From Astropecten irregularis (lineage: Eukaryota; Echinodermata; Asteroidea; Paxillosida; Astropectinidae): 64,000 bases of DNA. Position 1 is the first letter of the stretch. The number at the start of each line of letters is the position of its first letter. Under the pieces are notes generated by a model. The model made no database searches, was not told the DNA's origin, and worked only from the letters and a program-made list of their open reading frames with translations. The translations under genes and the position numbers were made by a program. The stretch covers positions 22,442,455 through 22,506,454 of the forward strand of contig OZ020246.1 of assembly GCA_963971285.1 (NCBI GenBank), read 5' to 3'. Below, in pieces: positions 41,341 through 54,116 of the stretch.

Positions 41341-42220
41341 GCCTACTGTAGAAATCAATAGCACACTCCCAAAAAGTTGATTCTGAAAAAGTTCACTTCG
41401 TTAAAAAACAGTCAATACGCCTGCAATTTCAGTATAGGTAAAGTCACCATGTTGCCAGGTTGACTTCTACATCAGTTTGACTTGTTTGTTTTATTTTTTA
41501 TGTTTTTGTTTTTATTTTTTTATGACTAAATATGGCTTTTGAAATGTGTACCTTTAGGAGTCCGTGCAATATAAATAGGCCAGCTAATAAAAACATGCAA
41601 ATAGCATCCATCTCTTTTCTATTTTTCTATTTTTGATTCCATACATGAGCATGCACAAAAAAGCTTCCCATACTGCAAAGTCATTCAAAGGACTACCAAT
41701 GCTTGTTTGAATCCAAAATAAGACTTGCCAGTCTATATATTTTTTTTCACCAACCCAAATTTCAAATGGGGGGACACGAGGGAGGGGCACAAGGTTTTCC
41801 AGGGGGGGCACGTGCCCCCCCTGGCCCCCCCTTGGCGACGCCACTGCCTACTGTAGAAATCAATAACACACCCCTGAAAAAGTTCACTTCGTTAAAAAAC
41901 AGTCAATACGCCTACAATTCCAGTATAGGTAAATTCACCATGTTGCCAGATTGACTTCTATAAGTTTGGCTTGTTTGTTTTACTTCGTTGTGCGTTTTAT
42001 GACTAAATATGGCTTTTGAAATGTGTACCATTAGGGAGATTTTTCAATAGAAATACATCTTGTATGCTAGCTAAAAAAAACATGCAAATAGCATCCATCT
42101 CTTTTATATTTTTCTATTTTTGATTCCATACATGAGCATGCACAAAAAGCTCCCCATACTGCAAAGTCATTCAAAGGACTACCAATGCTTGTTTGAATCC
42201 AAAATAAGACTTGCCAGTTT
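41341..42220 (+). repeat. Local tandem duplication with a breakpoint inside a hAT element
   Basis: The block cctactgtagaaatcaata to aagacttgccag occurs at about 41343-41731 and again at about 41841-42219. Between them, 41732-41848 is only the right part of the CAGTGGCG-type hAT element. The break lies in a tatatatttttttt run, suggesting unequal exchange after the element inserted. Confidence 0.7.
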
Positions 42221-42607
42221 ACATATAGCTGCAATAATGGTACTTAGTTATACATGTATCCCTAAAAATACATGTAATTCTGCTTGATGGAATAGCGTTC
42301 TTTTTGCTGTCTGTCTTTTAGTTTTCGTAACGAATAAATAGAAAGGTTTCATCCTAAGCGTTTTTCTTGTTTAATGACCGTACTCGGCAACCAATGTACG
42401 CGTCTGTCTATGGCTGAGGAGGAAATACATAGAAAATATATTGCCATTTTGAAAAAGCCTAAACTTGTCGAGTCATCGATGTATTGAAACATGCCGCTCT
42501 ATGGTCAGTCGTTAACCAGTGCGTTGGTAAAGTCTGGAGATCACTCGATAAGCAGTAAACAAATTACGACTACGCATGCGTCTTTATAAGCATGGGCGCC
42601 TTCTCAA

Positions 42608-42654
42608 CACGTGACTCTGGATCATTTGTCATGTGACCAACCAGTGCCTATAAA
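42608..42654 (+). promoter_or_regulatory. Promoter of discoidin copy 3
   Basis: CACGTGAC at 42608-42615, CATGTGACC next, TATAAA at 42649-42654, again 93 bp before the ATG. Confidence 0.65.
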
Positions 42655-42741
42655 TTACGCAGGAGTTATATTTCAGAGTCAGTTGCGTGTGGGTTATGCC
42701 ATTTTGTTGATGTAGATTCTTGCTGCAATTATACAGCGACG

Positions 42742-45700
42742 ATGAACCGAATTGCCGTACTTCTCATTCTCCTTGTGAGCAATTGCTCGATCCTTGTCCG
42801 TACTGAGGTCTGCAATGATGAATCTCTGGACAACGCCATGAGACCGCTGTACAGCCAACTCGAGACCTTCAAGATCCAGTTGGATGCATTGAAGGTATAT
42901 GCATCGTGTAGCCGTAGCGTACAGTGTAAGTATAACCATGGAACCATGAAACATCGAGATCTCTTTAGCATCCATAAAAGAAAAGTTAGTATACAAACTG
43001 TTAACAAGTGAAAACTCGTGAAGTGACACATTAATGGAAAGAAGACAATTTTTCTGAAAAATTGTATAATTTTTGTAACAGCAAATGCATAAGAGGAAGT
43101 ATTTTTTAAGGGAGGAAAAATTTACATGCTTTTATCCTACCCGACGCTCGTCTATAGAAGTGATTGCTATAAATGGAAATTAATACACTATGAGTAGGGT
43201 TTTCGCTATTTTCTCGAGACTCAGATGTCCCATTGAGCTCAAATTGTCACAGGTTATAGCAATTCATGTACATGTTTGGATTATATACAAAGTGTGAGTG
43301 CTGTTCTGCGAGCTTTACCAATCATGTATTATACCTTGAAGTTGAAGTCGCCAATTCACCGGTCCAATAAAACTCGCAATACAATACAGTTTGCCAATTT
43401 CTCCAAGGCTTTATTTCCCCCTACTTTCTAAGAACATTAATGCGTGTGTGTACGAGGCAGTTAACTGATATCTGTTGTTCGTACGGTAGGCCTATTAGTG
43501 GCCACTAGAGTTTATAGAGAGATCCGTAGATGATGTCCAATCGACACAGCAAGAATTCATGATATGATATTGTTTACGTGTTCACTAAAAGGTGTAGTTG
43601 GGTGCTCGAATGAGGAACCTCTTGGTATGGAGGATGGACGCATCCGAGATGCAAGCATCACAGCTTCATCTTATTGGGAAAACAGGGAGAATCATGGACC
43701 GGCGAGAGCACGACTTAATACCCAAGGTGTATTTATGCATTTAATTTAGTAGTACGTGAAAATTAATCTAAACATTTGTAAATCAATATAACGATTTTTT
43801 AGCTCTTGCTCAAAGTCGCCGAAGACGCTTAAAATGATAGTTTTGTCCAATAATGCAGCGAGGTCTTCATAAAGCTTCATCCATAGACGTCGACAAAGGA
43901 ACGAAAATGTAAACGCAAAAATCTAACCCAACCACATTCGCACCAAACCGAAACGTAAAAAAGAAATAATTAAAAAAAAAGATTTATAGTATAGGTTTTA
44001 CCAGTCATTTTCGGAAAATGAGGAGACAATTTAAATGCTGCGCCATTCCTTTTCGCGTGAAACTGCAAGGTACCTCAGAATAGTCGTTCGATTTCACTAC
44101 ATATAATATTATATAATAATAATATATATAATAATTATAACAAATTAACAAGCGTCAGCCGAACTTAAAAAGAATCGCCTTTCAATTCAAAATTCCATTC
44201 GAACAGCATTCAAAATCGTGACGGCTTTTGGCAGAATGCTAAATTGAATGCCGATTTTGCATGGCTAAAATGAACGACTGTTGAATTTAATTGATTGCAA
44301 TGAATACGGATGCATCAAAGTGAAATCGAGTGACGGTTTCAAATGCGTGAAAATGAAATTGGCCGCTCATTTGCCGAAAATGACCGGGAATACCTATAAT
44401 AAAACAATTTTTAAAAACGAAGAAAGAATTTTGAGACCGATTTTTTGGAGATTCATTATATCAAATCCAGTGAAAGATGAAAAATTATACTCACTATTTA
44501 GTGACGTTTCACTGATAAGCTATCATTTTCATCAGACTGGCGACTCATACCACTGCTCATTGTCATTTTATTGACGTTGGAGACTGCCGTAGGGCGTGAT
44601 AATGACACCGTCAAAGATGTTATGTAACTTGTAGGCCCCCCTGTCCCTGTTGAGCGCATTGTCACCTCTCATCCTGATCCAAATGGATTCCTTAAGCCAT
44701 CTGGTGGTTTTGTTCGATTCCCGGTCTGTGATTTCTGCTTTGTCCCAGTCAATGTTGTGGTTGGTGTCCACGACATGGCCTGAAATGGCCGATTTATGCT
44801 GCTCCGTAGAAAACTCCTTGCGAGTTGCTCCGGTGTATAATGGTCTATGATCAAACCTGTTGACGTCCTTTGATGTTCCTCTAATCTTATGCCAAAAGCG
44901 CGACCTGTTTCGCCAATAAAAGATTTTGAACAATTGGCGCAAGGGATCTCATATACAACGTCCGCTTTCCAGCAAGGATCTAGTTTGTCCTTATAGGGTG
45001 AAGCAAGTAGCTCCGCAAGGTTCTATGAGGCTTGCTGGTAGTGGAGATCGAAGCCATGCTTACGGAACACACGGGAGACTCGTTCGGTGAGACCAGCAAC
45101 ATAGGGACAACGACAAGGCCCTTGGATTTGTTGTTCAGGTCATATTGCCCTTCTTGTTCGTGGTCTTGTTTAGGTTTAGGCAGCGCTTCCACTTTCAAGG
45201 AAATTTCCTCATTTTGAGGAAATTTTTACTTTTGAAGGAATATTTAAGGAAATGAAAAAAACTAAGGAAATCTTAAGGAAATCCTCCAAATGTAAAGAAA
45301 TTCTAAGGAAATTATTAAATTCTGAGTAATTTATACGATATTTTTCCAAATCAGTAGCAAAATCTAAAAAATTCTCGAACATCAGTTGTTTGATTACATT
45401 GAATTACCATTTCTTGCTATCATATTTCCCCTGCAAGCATTTCTCCTGGCCAGGTTAAGGCCGTGTTATCAGTAAAAGATGCAGAGAGGGCGCTTTAAAA
45501 AAAACAAATTTGCACTGTGCGCGCGCAGAAAGGCAGTGTTAATAATGGTAATGTTAGATCTCTCTACAAACCTCCTAAGTACCCTCAGCATATCAAGCAT
45601 TTATAGTAAGCCTAGTACATGTTTAATAGACTTTTTGGTGATTAAGAAAAAATAAGGAAATCGGGAGGAAAATAAGGAAATTTAAGTTTCGGAATGAGGA

Positions 45701-46888
45701 AATTGTCATTTTGATTGTGGAAACACTGGGTTTAGGATTGAGCCTGTCTTGTTTGACCTTGTTTACCGCCCATTTGGGGTAACCACGGTCCGATAGATCT
45801 TTAGAGATGTGGCGCTCTTCTTCCAGTCAGTCGCTCTCTTCTGTGACGATTTTGTCACTTCTGCCCAGTTGAGTCCTGATGACACCGATCTTTTGGTGCA
45901 AAGCATGATGGGAAGAGAACTGCAAGTATTAGTCTGTGTGGGTCTTCTTCCTGTAAATGCAGAGTTTGACCGAACCATCAGGTTTCCTAATGAACCACAA
46001 CCTATATTTTCAGCATATGGATTTCAGAGCTGGAGCGTGAACCTGAGCCTAAGCCTCCGTTTCGTAAACGCCCAAATAGTTACAAGTTATAACGTTATGA
46101 CGGTCTCATTACCACGCCCTGCAGTCTCCAGCGTCAATAAAAGGACAGTGTGCAGTGGTATGAGTCGCCAGTCTGATGAAACTGATAGCTTATCAGTGAA
46201 ACGTCACTAAAAAGTGAGTACAATATTCCACCTTTATACTGGATTTGAAATCATGAATCTCCAAAAATATATGTTAATCTACAATCCAGATGAATCTGTT
46301 CAAACAATTCTGAGACCGTTCAACATCCCCGGCCCTCATCCCCTCGCCCCTCCCTCTCTTTCCCCTCTCTTAATATTTAACCAATGTGTTTTCCGGTTTA
46401 ACCGTCTCCGGATAGGTTATGTCGCTGCATGGGCTGCCGACTCCGCTGACGACAATCCATGGATTCAAGTTGAGTTCACTACCACAGTCACCATCACTGG
46501 ACTCATCACTCAAGGCCGTGGGGAAGATGGGTGGGGTGACCAACGAGTGACCAAGTACCAGGTGGCGTATAGTGAGGATGGTCAGTCCTGGGATCACGTG
46601 ACCTATACCAATGGGACAGCGATTACGGTCAGTCACTTTGAGATTAAAAGGTCAACGATTCTAAATATATACAAACTAGAATAAAGATTGATTCTCAAAC
46701 AATTGAACCACACCCAAATTGGTACTCTTCATTTAATCATTTACATGCAGTTCCCTGGTAACATCGATCGAGGCAGTACCGTGACCACTAGATTCCCGGC
46801 GGCCTTGCTTGCCAGATTCTTACGCATTCTACCCACTGAGTGGAACGTACATTGCAGCCTGCGCTTTGAGGTGATTGGCTGCTATTAA
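42742..46888 (+). CDS. Secreted discoidin (F5/8 type C) protein, copy 3
   Basis: Exons: 42742-42925, 43598-43726, about 46416-46627, and 46751-46888. The signal exon starts MNRIAVLLILL; exon 2 reads SSYWENRENHGPARARLN; exon 3 encodes AAWAADSADDNPWIQVEF and GRGEDGWGDQRV; exon 4 ends in GCY and TAA. The acceptor of exon 3 is changed: where the other copies have TTGCAG before CTGCATGG, this one has ATGTCG. An upstream ATAG at 46412-46415 is exactly 9 nt away and keeps the frame, adding three residues (220 in total). If that site is not used, the gene is impaired. Intron 2 holds a Penelope-like remnant with a hAT insertion. AATAAA at 46959-46964. Confidence 0.75.
44499..46212 (-). mobile_element. 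Penelope-like element remnant in intron 2 of copy 3
   Basis: Inverted arms at 44499-44615 and about 46095-46212. The minus strand holds a broken GIY-YIG part (DHVVDTNHNIDWDKAEI-like, RWLKESIWIR) and a short reverse transcriptase piece near 45763-45978. It shares the deletion of the reverse transcriptase core with copies 0 and 1. A hAT element interrupts it at 45181-45728. Confidence 0.75.
45181..45728. mobile_element. hAT-type non-autonomous element, 548 bp
   Basis: Ends CAGCGCTTCCAC and GTGGAAACACTG pair at 10 of 12 positions, with the 8-bp duplication GGTTTAGG at 45173-45180 and 45729-45736. The interior repeats aaggaaat motifs and has no transposase frame. Copies 0-2 have the empty site. 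Confidence 0.85.
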
Positions 46889-47127
46889 ACGGAGCAAACT
46901 TGACAGGAAGACAGAATTTGAGTTACATGTAGTTGCCTTGGCTAAAGATAAAGCCCTTAATAAAGAAAGCATTTTATACATTTAGGTCATTATTTTGGCT
47001 GATGACCAGTTTGCAGCAGTTTATTACTTGTAATGATTGAATTTCGTGAGCGTTTGAAGTGAATATCCAAACTGTTACATTAAATGTTTTTGATAGAGTA
47101 CATTAACTAGAAACAAATTTACAGTTA

Positions 47128-47488
47128 GGCCATAAAAAAAAAATTGTTGTATTGGCGTAACCCGCCCGACCCAAAAATATGCCCCGACCGTAAACATTTT
47201 AAACCAAACAAATAAATAAATAAATAAATAAATAAATAAAAAGCCGGAAAAAAAAAATCCAAAAAAGAAATCGCAAATTTCTATGCAGATTAAAAGCTTA
47301 AAAGGAGCAAAGAGGGAAACCAGACTGGTTAAAGTTGTTATGTCATTTCTTGTCTTTATTTGACTCGTCAAATACTTTGATATACAGGGGAAAAGCATTT
47401 AATACCCCAGGTAAAAAAAAAAAATCCGCCCGCCCTACCCTATTTTCCAAACCTCCGTTACGCCAATACAACAATTTTTTTTATGGCA
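47128..47488. mobile_element. Harbinger-type miniature element, 361 bp
   Basis: Same family as 27825-28171: GGCCATAAAA start, TTGTTGTATTGGCGTAAC inverted ends, and TTA on both sides (47125-47127, 47489-47491). It is in a different place from the other copy, so it inserted independently. Confidence 0.78.
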
Positions 47489-48648
47489 TTATGTAGAAAC
47501 AGCAATTTCAGTATCTCAAGTATCTTAATAACCGAGGATGGGACCTTAGGGAGACTTTCCTATGGGGTCATGCACAAACTTTACTTAGGCCTACCTATAT
47601 CTAAACATCCTCCAACCAATGACCTTTTTGGCCAATTGTTCTGTCTTCTATTAAAATATGGACAGTAAAAATATGTCTTTTAAAGGTTAGGGAGACATCG
47701 AAAAGTCTCACTAAGTCCCAATGTCTCCCTAATGCCCACTTTTAGACGCTAACGTGTCTCCCTAATACCCCATTTGTAATTACGTGTATCTGTATACTCA
47801 GAAAACATAACACTTGTAATTAAAGTGTTTCTGGATAATTCAAACTTAGTACTTGGTGATACCGTGATTATATACGAGTTTACGTAAAAAACACAACGCG
47901 GTTCTTTTTAATATTCTAGTAACTTCGTCAATATTCTGCACACATTACTCCATAATGGTAGCAACCCAATTCATTAGTTTCTGCACTCTGCATCAAACAT
48001 TTTGTGTTCATATCAGTGTTTCTGTTTTTAATGGCGAATGAAGTCGCTGTTTGTGCACTCATTATATAGTGCTTTACTATTATTTTTGTATTAAAGTCGC
48101 TTTTTCAGAACACAATATTGTGTTAATGTTGTACACAGAATCAATAATATAATAATACAATGCTATTTGAATAGGATCGTGCACAAACTTTACATACCTA
48201 TTTCTAAACATCCTCCAAACCAATGAACTTGAAATTGACATATATTCATATTGAGAGCATTTTCTGTCTTCTATTAAAATATGGACGGCAAGAATATGTC
48301 TTTAACTGATGTAGCTGGTACCTTAGGGGGACATCGAAAAGTCTCCCTAAGTCCCGATGTCTCCCTAATGTCCATTTTTAGATGCTAACGTGTATCCCTG
48401 GCCCATTTGTAATTATAAGCTTAAATATTAAATGGTATAGTCTGAACACTGAGTTGCAGATCTTACTAAAAGTGCCGAGTTATACATGTGTATACAATGT
48501 ACATGTACAAGGAAGTGAATAAATCATGACGCACTATATTTGTACTAATGTTCCATTGTGCAACAATGTTTACCTTGCTAGTGCCATGATAATAGACTTT
48601 CTTCAAATGAGACGCTGGTAACAGGTTGCTGACAATGACACAGGCCAG

Positions 48649-51285
48649 CATGGGCGGAAATCCCTCCCCGATAATGGGGGGGGGGGGGACATCAATTTAC
48701 ACTTCATAAGAGAGTAACTTTCAGTATACAGTGCCATGCCTGTGGCCTAGCATACGCTTGCATGTTTGTGTACCGTATCGTAATGTATGTGCCGATCACG
48801 AGTCAGTGTTCTCCAACTTTGAAAAATAAAACTATATGAGGCTATGCATGGTAGAAGTACAGGTTTTTTTGTAACACCATGTGACACTCTTGTGTAGTAT
48901 GGGTGGGTCTGCAAAATCCTATCACTTTTTTAAAGAAATAAAGTTACGGCGTGGGATCCGGGGCCCGCTTAAGGGCCCGCCAAAATTTTGATTCTAGATG
49001 CTCTGTAGTGCATTCTAAGGCAATTCCTGGCCACTTTCCTCAAACTTTTTTTAGGGAAAGTTTTTGAAAATTTTTAATCAGACTTCCATTTATTTAGCAC
49101 ATAATGACTAAACAGAACTTAAAATAAAAGATTATAAATAAAGATTAATACCACTACGTACTCCTATAATTCCTAATTTTCCAAACTTCTATTTTTCAGT
49201 TATTGATCTGGGTGAGTGGGTGGTTTAAGAAAACACGCAAGTTGGGGGTTTCAAAGGTATTAATTTATCTACATAAATTGTGTACATGCGTGGTACCTCA
49301 TAGTATCGGGTAGGGTAAGGAATAAAAAAGAATATAACAATGCAAACAAAACTACACATCAAAACGAAATAGAACAAAGCAGAAACAGGATGTTTGTCAG
49401 TGTAAAATGATCCATTTGGCCAGACAATTGTAACTTCGCACGTGTATTACCATGTAAAACGGAAACATGAGTTGTGCAAATGGGCGGAAATCCCTCCCCG
49501 ATCATGGGGGGGGGGGGGACATCAATTTACACTTCATAAGAGAGTAACTTTCAGTATACAGTGCCATGCCTGTGGCCTAGCATACGCTTGCATGTTTGTG
49601 TACCGTATCGTAATGTATGGTAGGTGTGCCGATCACGAGTCGACCAGTGTTCTCCAACTTTGAAAAATAAAACTATATGAGGCTATGCATGGTAGAAGTA
49701 TATGTTTTTTTGTAACACCATGTGACACTCTTGTGCAGTATGGGGTGGGTCTGCAAAATCCTATCACTTTTTTTAAGAAATAAAGTTACGGCGTGGGATC
49801 CGGGGCCCGCTTAAGGGCCCGGCAATATTTTGATTCTAGATGCTCTGTAGTGCATTCTAAGGCAATTCCTGGCCACTTTCCTCACACTTTTTTTAGGGAA
49901 AGTTTAAAAGATTTTAATCAGACTTGCATGGTATAGAAGTACATAATAGGCTTTTTGGTAACATCATCATGACGCTCTTGTGTGAGTACGTTATTTGGTC
50001 TGAAAAGAGCATGATAACGGGATGCCATGTTCCGGCCAGTATGCCAGTAATTTTAATCAGACTTCCATTTATTTAGCACATAATTACTAAACAGAACTTA
50101 AAATAAAAGATTATAAATAAAGATTAGTACCACTACGTACTCCTATAATTCCTAATTTTCCAAACTTCTATTTTTCAGTGGTGAGTGGGTGGTTTAAGAA
50201 AACAAGCAAGTTGGGGGTTTCAAAGGTATTCAAGGAGTTGTATCATACTTTAGTAGGGAAAACCAAAACAGAAATGTTCACATATTTACGTATTACTTAC
50301 AGGGTATGAGATGGTGCTGGCAGATACCATCACAATTGTTCTGCCTGAAATGGTGTACTTTATCAAGAAATTAGTAAAACAACGACAGAAAATATTTTTG
50401 ATCTTAAAAAGATCCTGTGTTGTATTTAGAAATATGCCTATATGGTGAAGCAAATAATGTAAACCTCAAAATGATAAACATATTTTGAATGAAGAAAATG
50501 CAAATGTTTTGCTTCAGCTGAAAACAATACTTGGGTGAACCAGTTAAGTTTTTAAATGCAGACACTGTATTTTATGGGCCTAGGTAGATTTATATACTGT
50601 ACTCTATTGTACTCAAATTCTGCAATTCCACCGAAAAATCATGAGAACTTTACTTTCATTACAAACGTAATGACAGATGACAAATAATAAATATAAATGT
50701 ACCTTAATATTTTCAAATATGGCACCTTGTGTTTTTTTATGGATGTACGAGAATTCTTCGGAAATATAGTTTGATTAAAGCAACCTCATTCAAAACGCAG
50801 TAAGAAGTTTCGCGAAACTCCGACGACGAACGAGATTAAATCCGTCATGAGTCAGTGCAAAATCATTGGATTTGAGCATGGTGCTCTATGGTAAAAAACG
50901 GTTTTAAATGGATGAGTCGAACGGGAGACGCGTAACCAGATTTGTATACACAAGAATGTATATGTATGCAGACTGTATGCGGTTTAAGTCGATTTCAGTG
51001 CAGTAAACGTTACGTGTATGCATGCGGGCCGGCCATGCAGGGGCATCTCAACTGCACGTCGTCGATTTGAGTCGCATGGCAAACATGACAGTTCACACAA
51101 TTTGCCCATTGGGAATGAGCAAGCGGTCAGTGCGCAGACGACAAAAACAATTGCTCATGGTAGAGGGTTAAAACATGGAGGGGACAATCGACATTATGTC
51201 CCCCACTTCCAAAATCATGGGGGGGGGGGGGGGGGACGTGTCCCCCCTGTCCCCCCCCCCCCCCCCCCCGGGATTTCCGCCCATG
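48649..51285. mobile_element. hAT-type non-autonomous element, 2,637 bp, with internal duplication
   Basis: Ends CATGGGCGGAAATCCC and GGGATTTCCGCCCATG, with 8-bp duplication CAGGCCAG (48641-48648, 51286-51293). The first ~430 bp recur at about 49478-49920, and a second stretch (cttccatttatttagcac on) also occurs twice. It carries a truncated TTAA-type element at about 50225-50420. No transposase is recognisable. Confidence 0.8.
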
Positions 51286-51455
51286 CAGGCCAGGTTCAAC
51301 GTGGTTCAGTGAATTTCTTCTTTAAAGTTTAGAAATCAATACCACGAAGGGGAAAACAATATTCGCAAATATTATATTCGTTGCAAAACGGCCCAAATAT
51401 AGTTTCAGCAAGAAATTGTTTGGTACTATTAGGAATTGTATAAAAATGAATCTGA

Positions 51456-51688
51456 TTAAAGTTAGTATCATACTTAGGTTTTTGTCAAAGAAGTACAGAT
51501 TCATGGGCAAACATATCAAGGACGATACAGTAACAGTCATCTGTGAAAATTTCAGTCCCATACGGTGCCCACTTTTTGAGAAAACAGTGAAAAACGACCG
51601 CAGTCATGATTTCTTAAGTCTCAGTTTCTCTTTTATTTTTGATTTTTTAAAAGATCAAAAAGATTGTCGGTTGTTGTTTTACTAATTA
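51456..51688 (+). mobile_element. TTAA-type miniature element, truncated
   Basis: Starts TTAAAGTTAGTATCATACTTAGG and matches 35704 onward, but breaks off near 51688 into the gcggaggcgattcgg segment by a deletion. Confidence 0.65.
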
Positions 51689-51877
51689 CTCACGGAGGCG
51701 ATTCGGTTGTCCTATATACGACTTGACTTCACAACCTGCCGATAGCAACGATGCTGCCCTATATAGCCTCTTATTCACGGTGCATCCATCCTGCATTCGA
51801 AGCAGTGCAATCAAAACGAGGCTTGGATTCAAAAAAGTCTAGTACCCGTTTTCTTTTTACAATTGGCGTTATCTATT

Positions 51878-52619
51878 CAGGGGTCGATTTCACGAAGCCC
51901 TACGATCGATCGTAACTCGAGTTACGAAGGATAACCCATCGAATCCCACGTATAGGGCTGCAATGCATCATAGGTCCTATGATTGATAGTAAGTTACGAT
52001 AAGTTTAGAATGTTATACTGTACAAGGAAGATGACAAATTTGGATGCACCATGAACAAGGCCTTTACCTTTGTTTCTCCCAACTGGTTCAACCAAGCGTG
52101 TATGATTCCCATCTTTCAGCACTGCCTATATTTTCTATAAGAAACGTATCGATCATAAATTCGAGGGCATCTAATGGGTTTGATGTCCATTTCCTGTGAG
52201 AGACAAAGGGTTATTAATATTGGCCATTTATTAATTTCCATATGACTGTGCCATCGTGCATAGCACAATAAAAGACGTATTTTGTGCGTCGTTAACAAAC
52301 CGATCTAACCTTGAACGCTGCCGTAGGTCTGGTGACTTCAAAGGGCAATCAATTGTATTCAGTTTTGGGGAATATAATGAAGAGACTTGAGGATGGTTGA
52401 GGTCTGAATACACACAAACACGGTGATGGTGCTAAACAATAATGAGGCCTTTGAGTTTGACCTGGGGTCGATTTCACAAAACTATATTCGTAACTTACTA
52501 TCAATCGTAGAACTTATGATACATTGAAGCCCTATACGTGGGATAAGGCCCCCTACGATGGGTTATCCTTCGTAAATCGAGTTAAGATCGATCGCAGGGC
52601 TTTGTGAAATCGACCCCTG
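51878..52619. mobile_element. Two inverted GGGGTCGATTTCAC-type elements
   Basis: A complete hairpin-like element lies at about 52461-52619 (ggggtcgatttcacaaa and tttgtgaaatcgacccc). A second partial copy at 51878-52005 is in opposite orientation and lacks one end. Together they mimic a 742-bp element with 130-bp arms. No clear target duplication. Confidence 0.6.
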
Positions 52620-52857
52620 GACAGTAATGATGGGCATGAATTTACTGCCTGAAGGGAATTATGCTTTCTCGCAACCCGCCATGCCCATGCAGAATGATGA
52701 TCGGGTGGTGGTGCTGGTGTTGATGGGATATCCTTTTATTCTTTCATACCAGAATGCCTGGCGATCAATACGCTTTCAGTGGAGTAGGATGCCAAGGAAA
52801 TTGGTCCTCACGTACTGTCCCCGACAAATACAAATTTAATCATTTTGTAGTGAAGGT

Positions 52858-53223
52858 TAAAGGTAGTATCATATACTTTGATAGCATAACAAAACAAACA
52901 TCTTCACAGATTTACCTTTAACTTAAACAGGGTATAAAGATGGTGATGGTAGAAACATACCGTTAAACATTTTCTGCCTGAAATGTATTTATCCAGAAAA
53001 GAGTAAATAAAACCAGTGACAATTTTTTTTTACTTTTAAAGATCAAAAATAAAAGAGAAAAGAAGAAATACTGAGGCCGTTTTTCACTGTTTTCTCAAAT
53101 ATTTAGCACAGTATAGGACTGAAATTTTCACAGATGACTGTTATTGTATCTTCCTTGATATTTTTGCCCATGAATCTGCATTTCTTTGACAAAAAAACAA
53201 CAAAGTATGATATGACCTTTAAA
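52858..53223 (-). mobile_element. TTAA-flanked miniature element, copy C
   Basis: TTAA-AGGTAGTATCATA at one end and TGATATGACCT-TTAA at the other, inverted relative to copies A and B. Diverged. Confidence 0.65.
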
Positions 53224-53686
53224 ATGGCATTTATAAAAAGACACCATTTCCGCCATAAAAACAGATGTTTCCTCTTGGTCTTCCCTCCTGTAGAGATATT
53301 CCAACCGTGAAACCTGTTTGTTTTTTTCTCCAAAAAAGTGTCACAATACAGTGCTATCGTTTTATACCCCTTTTCTCTAGCTCTATATCCTTATTGAGAC
53401 TTCTCTCAATCCAATAACCTATTTTCATAATAAGATGGCCCCTTTGTAATTGCCTGCCTTTGGGCATTGTCAGGGGCGAAAATTTCATCACTCGTTAAAC
53501 TAAAGGCACGTTCACACACCGCCAAAAAAGCGAGACATGGGTCGCGATTGAAATCGTTAATTTGACACAAAATATGCCAGTAAATGGACAATAGGAGTTA
53601 CACGCTTAATTGGTTTCATTCTGAATCGACAGGGTACTAGCAATAAACAGAACAATCGAGGTTCGTCAGAAGCCGAGGGTTGCTAT

Positions 53687-53902
53687 CAGTGGCGTCACCA
53701 GACATTTGAGTCTGGGGGGGGGGGGGGGGGGCACAAGGGGGGCACTAGCAATTGTTGGGGGGCACCGCTACAATATATATTATATTTTTTTCACCAACCC
53801 AAATCTCAAATGGGGGGGGGGGGGGGCACGCGGGGGGGGGCACGAGGTTTTCCAGGGGGGGGGGGGCACGTGCCCCCCTGGCCCCCCTTGGCGACGCCAC
53901 TG
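53687..53902. mobile_element. hAT-type miniature element, 216 bp
   Basis: Ends CAGTGGCGTCACCA and TGGCGACGCCACTG, with 8-bp duplication GTTGCTAT at 53679-53686 and 53903-53910. Same family as 28440-28638. Long G and C runs inside. Confidence 0.88.
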
Positions 53903-54116
53903 GTTGCTATTAACGAACGTGACTAATTAATAATTGGACACGTCAGCCATCACGTGATATTTATCCAATCCGATTGCTTGGTAGGCAGAAGCATGGGAAC
54001 GAAAGGCGAAATTATAGGAGAGCTTGAATCATTTTGTCGATCAGCATCAGTTGACGGGTTTGATGTACAACCGTTATCTATGAGATACTGTGTATAGAGA
54101 GTGGACTGATTCAAAC

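Larger units (their letters stand above)
34670..42607. other. Intergenic DNA of discoidin unit 2
   Basis: No gene is supported. It is longer than the other units because of a 2.3-kb tandem duplication (35455-40200) and a smaller one (41341-42220). It holds TTAA-flanked miniature elements and antisense SINEs listed separately. Small frames at 37192-37494 and 39500-39694 are duplicated non-coding DNA. Confidence 0.6.
46889..54116. other. Intergenic DNA after copy 3
   Basis: No gene is supported. Homology to the other units runs to about 51860, broken by a Harbinger-type element and a 2.6-kb hAT-type element. From there on the DNA is unique apart from miniature elements, so the cluster's duplicated block ends near 51.86 kb. 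Confidence 0.6.

Noticed and set aside
51018-51332. Frame of 104 residues with a proline run
   Set aside because: It is read through the C-run at the end of a hAT-type element; no homology or splice context.
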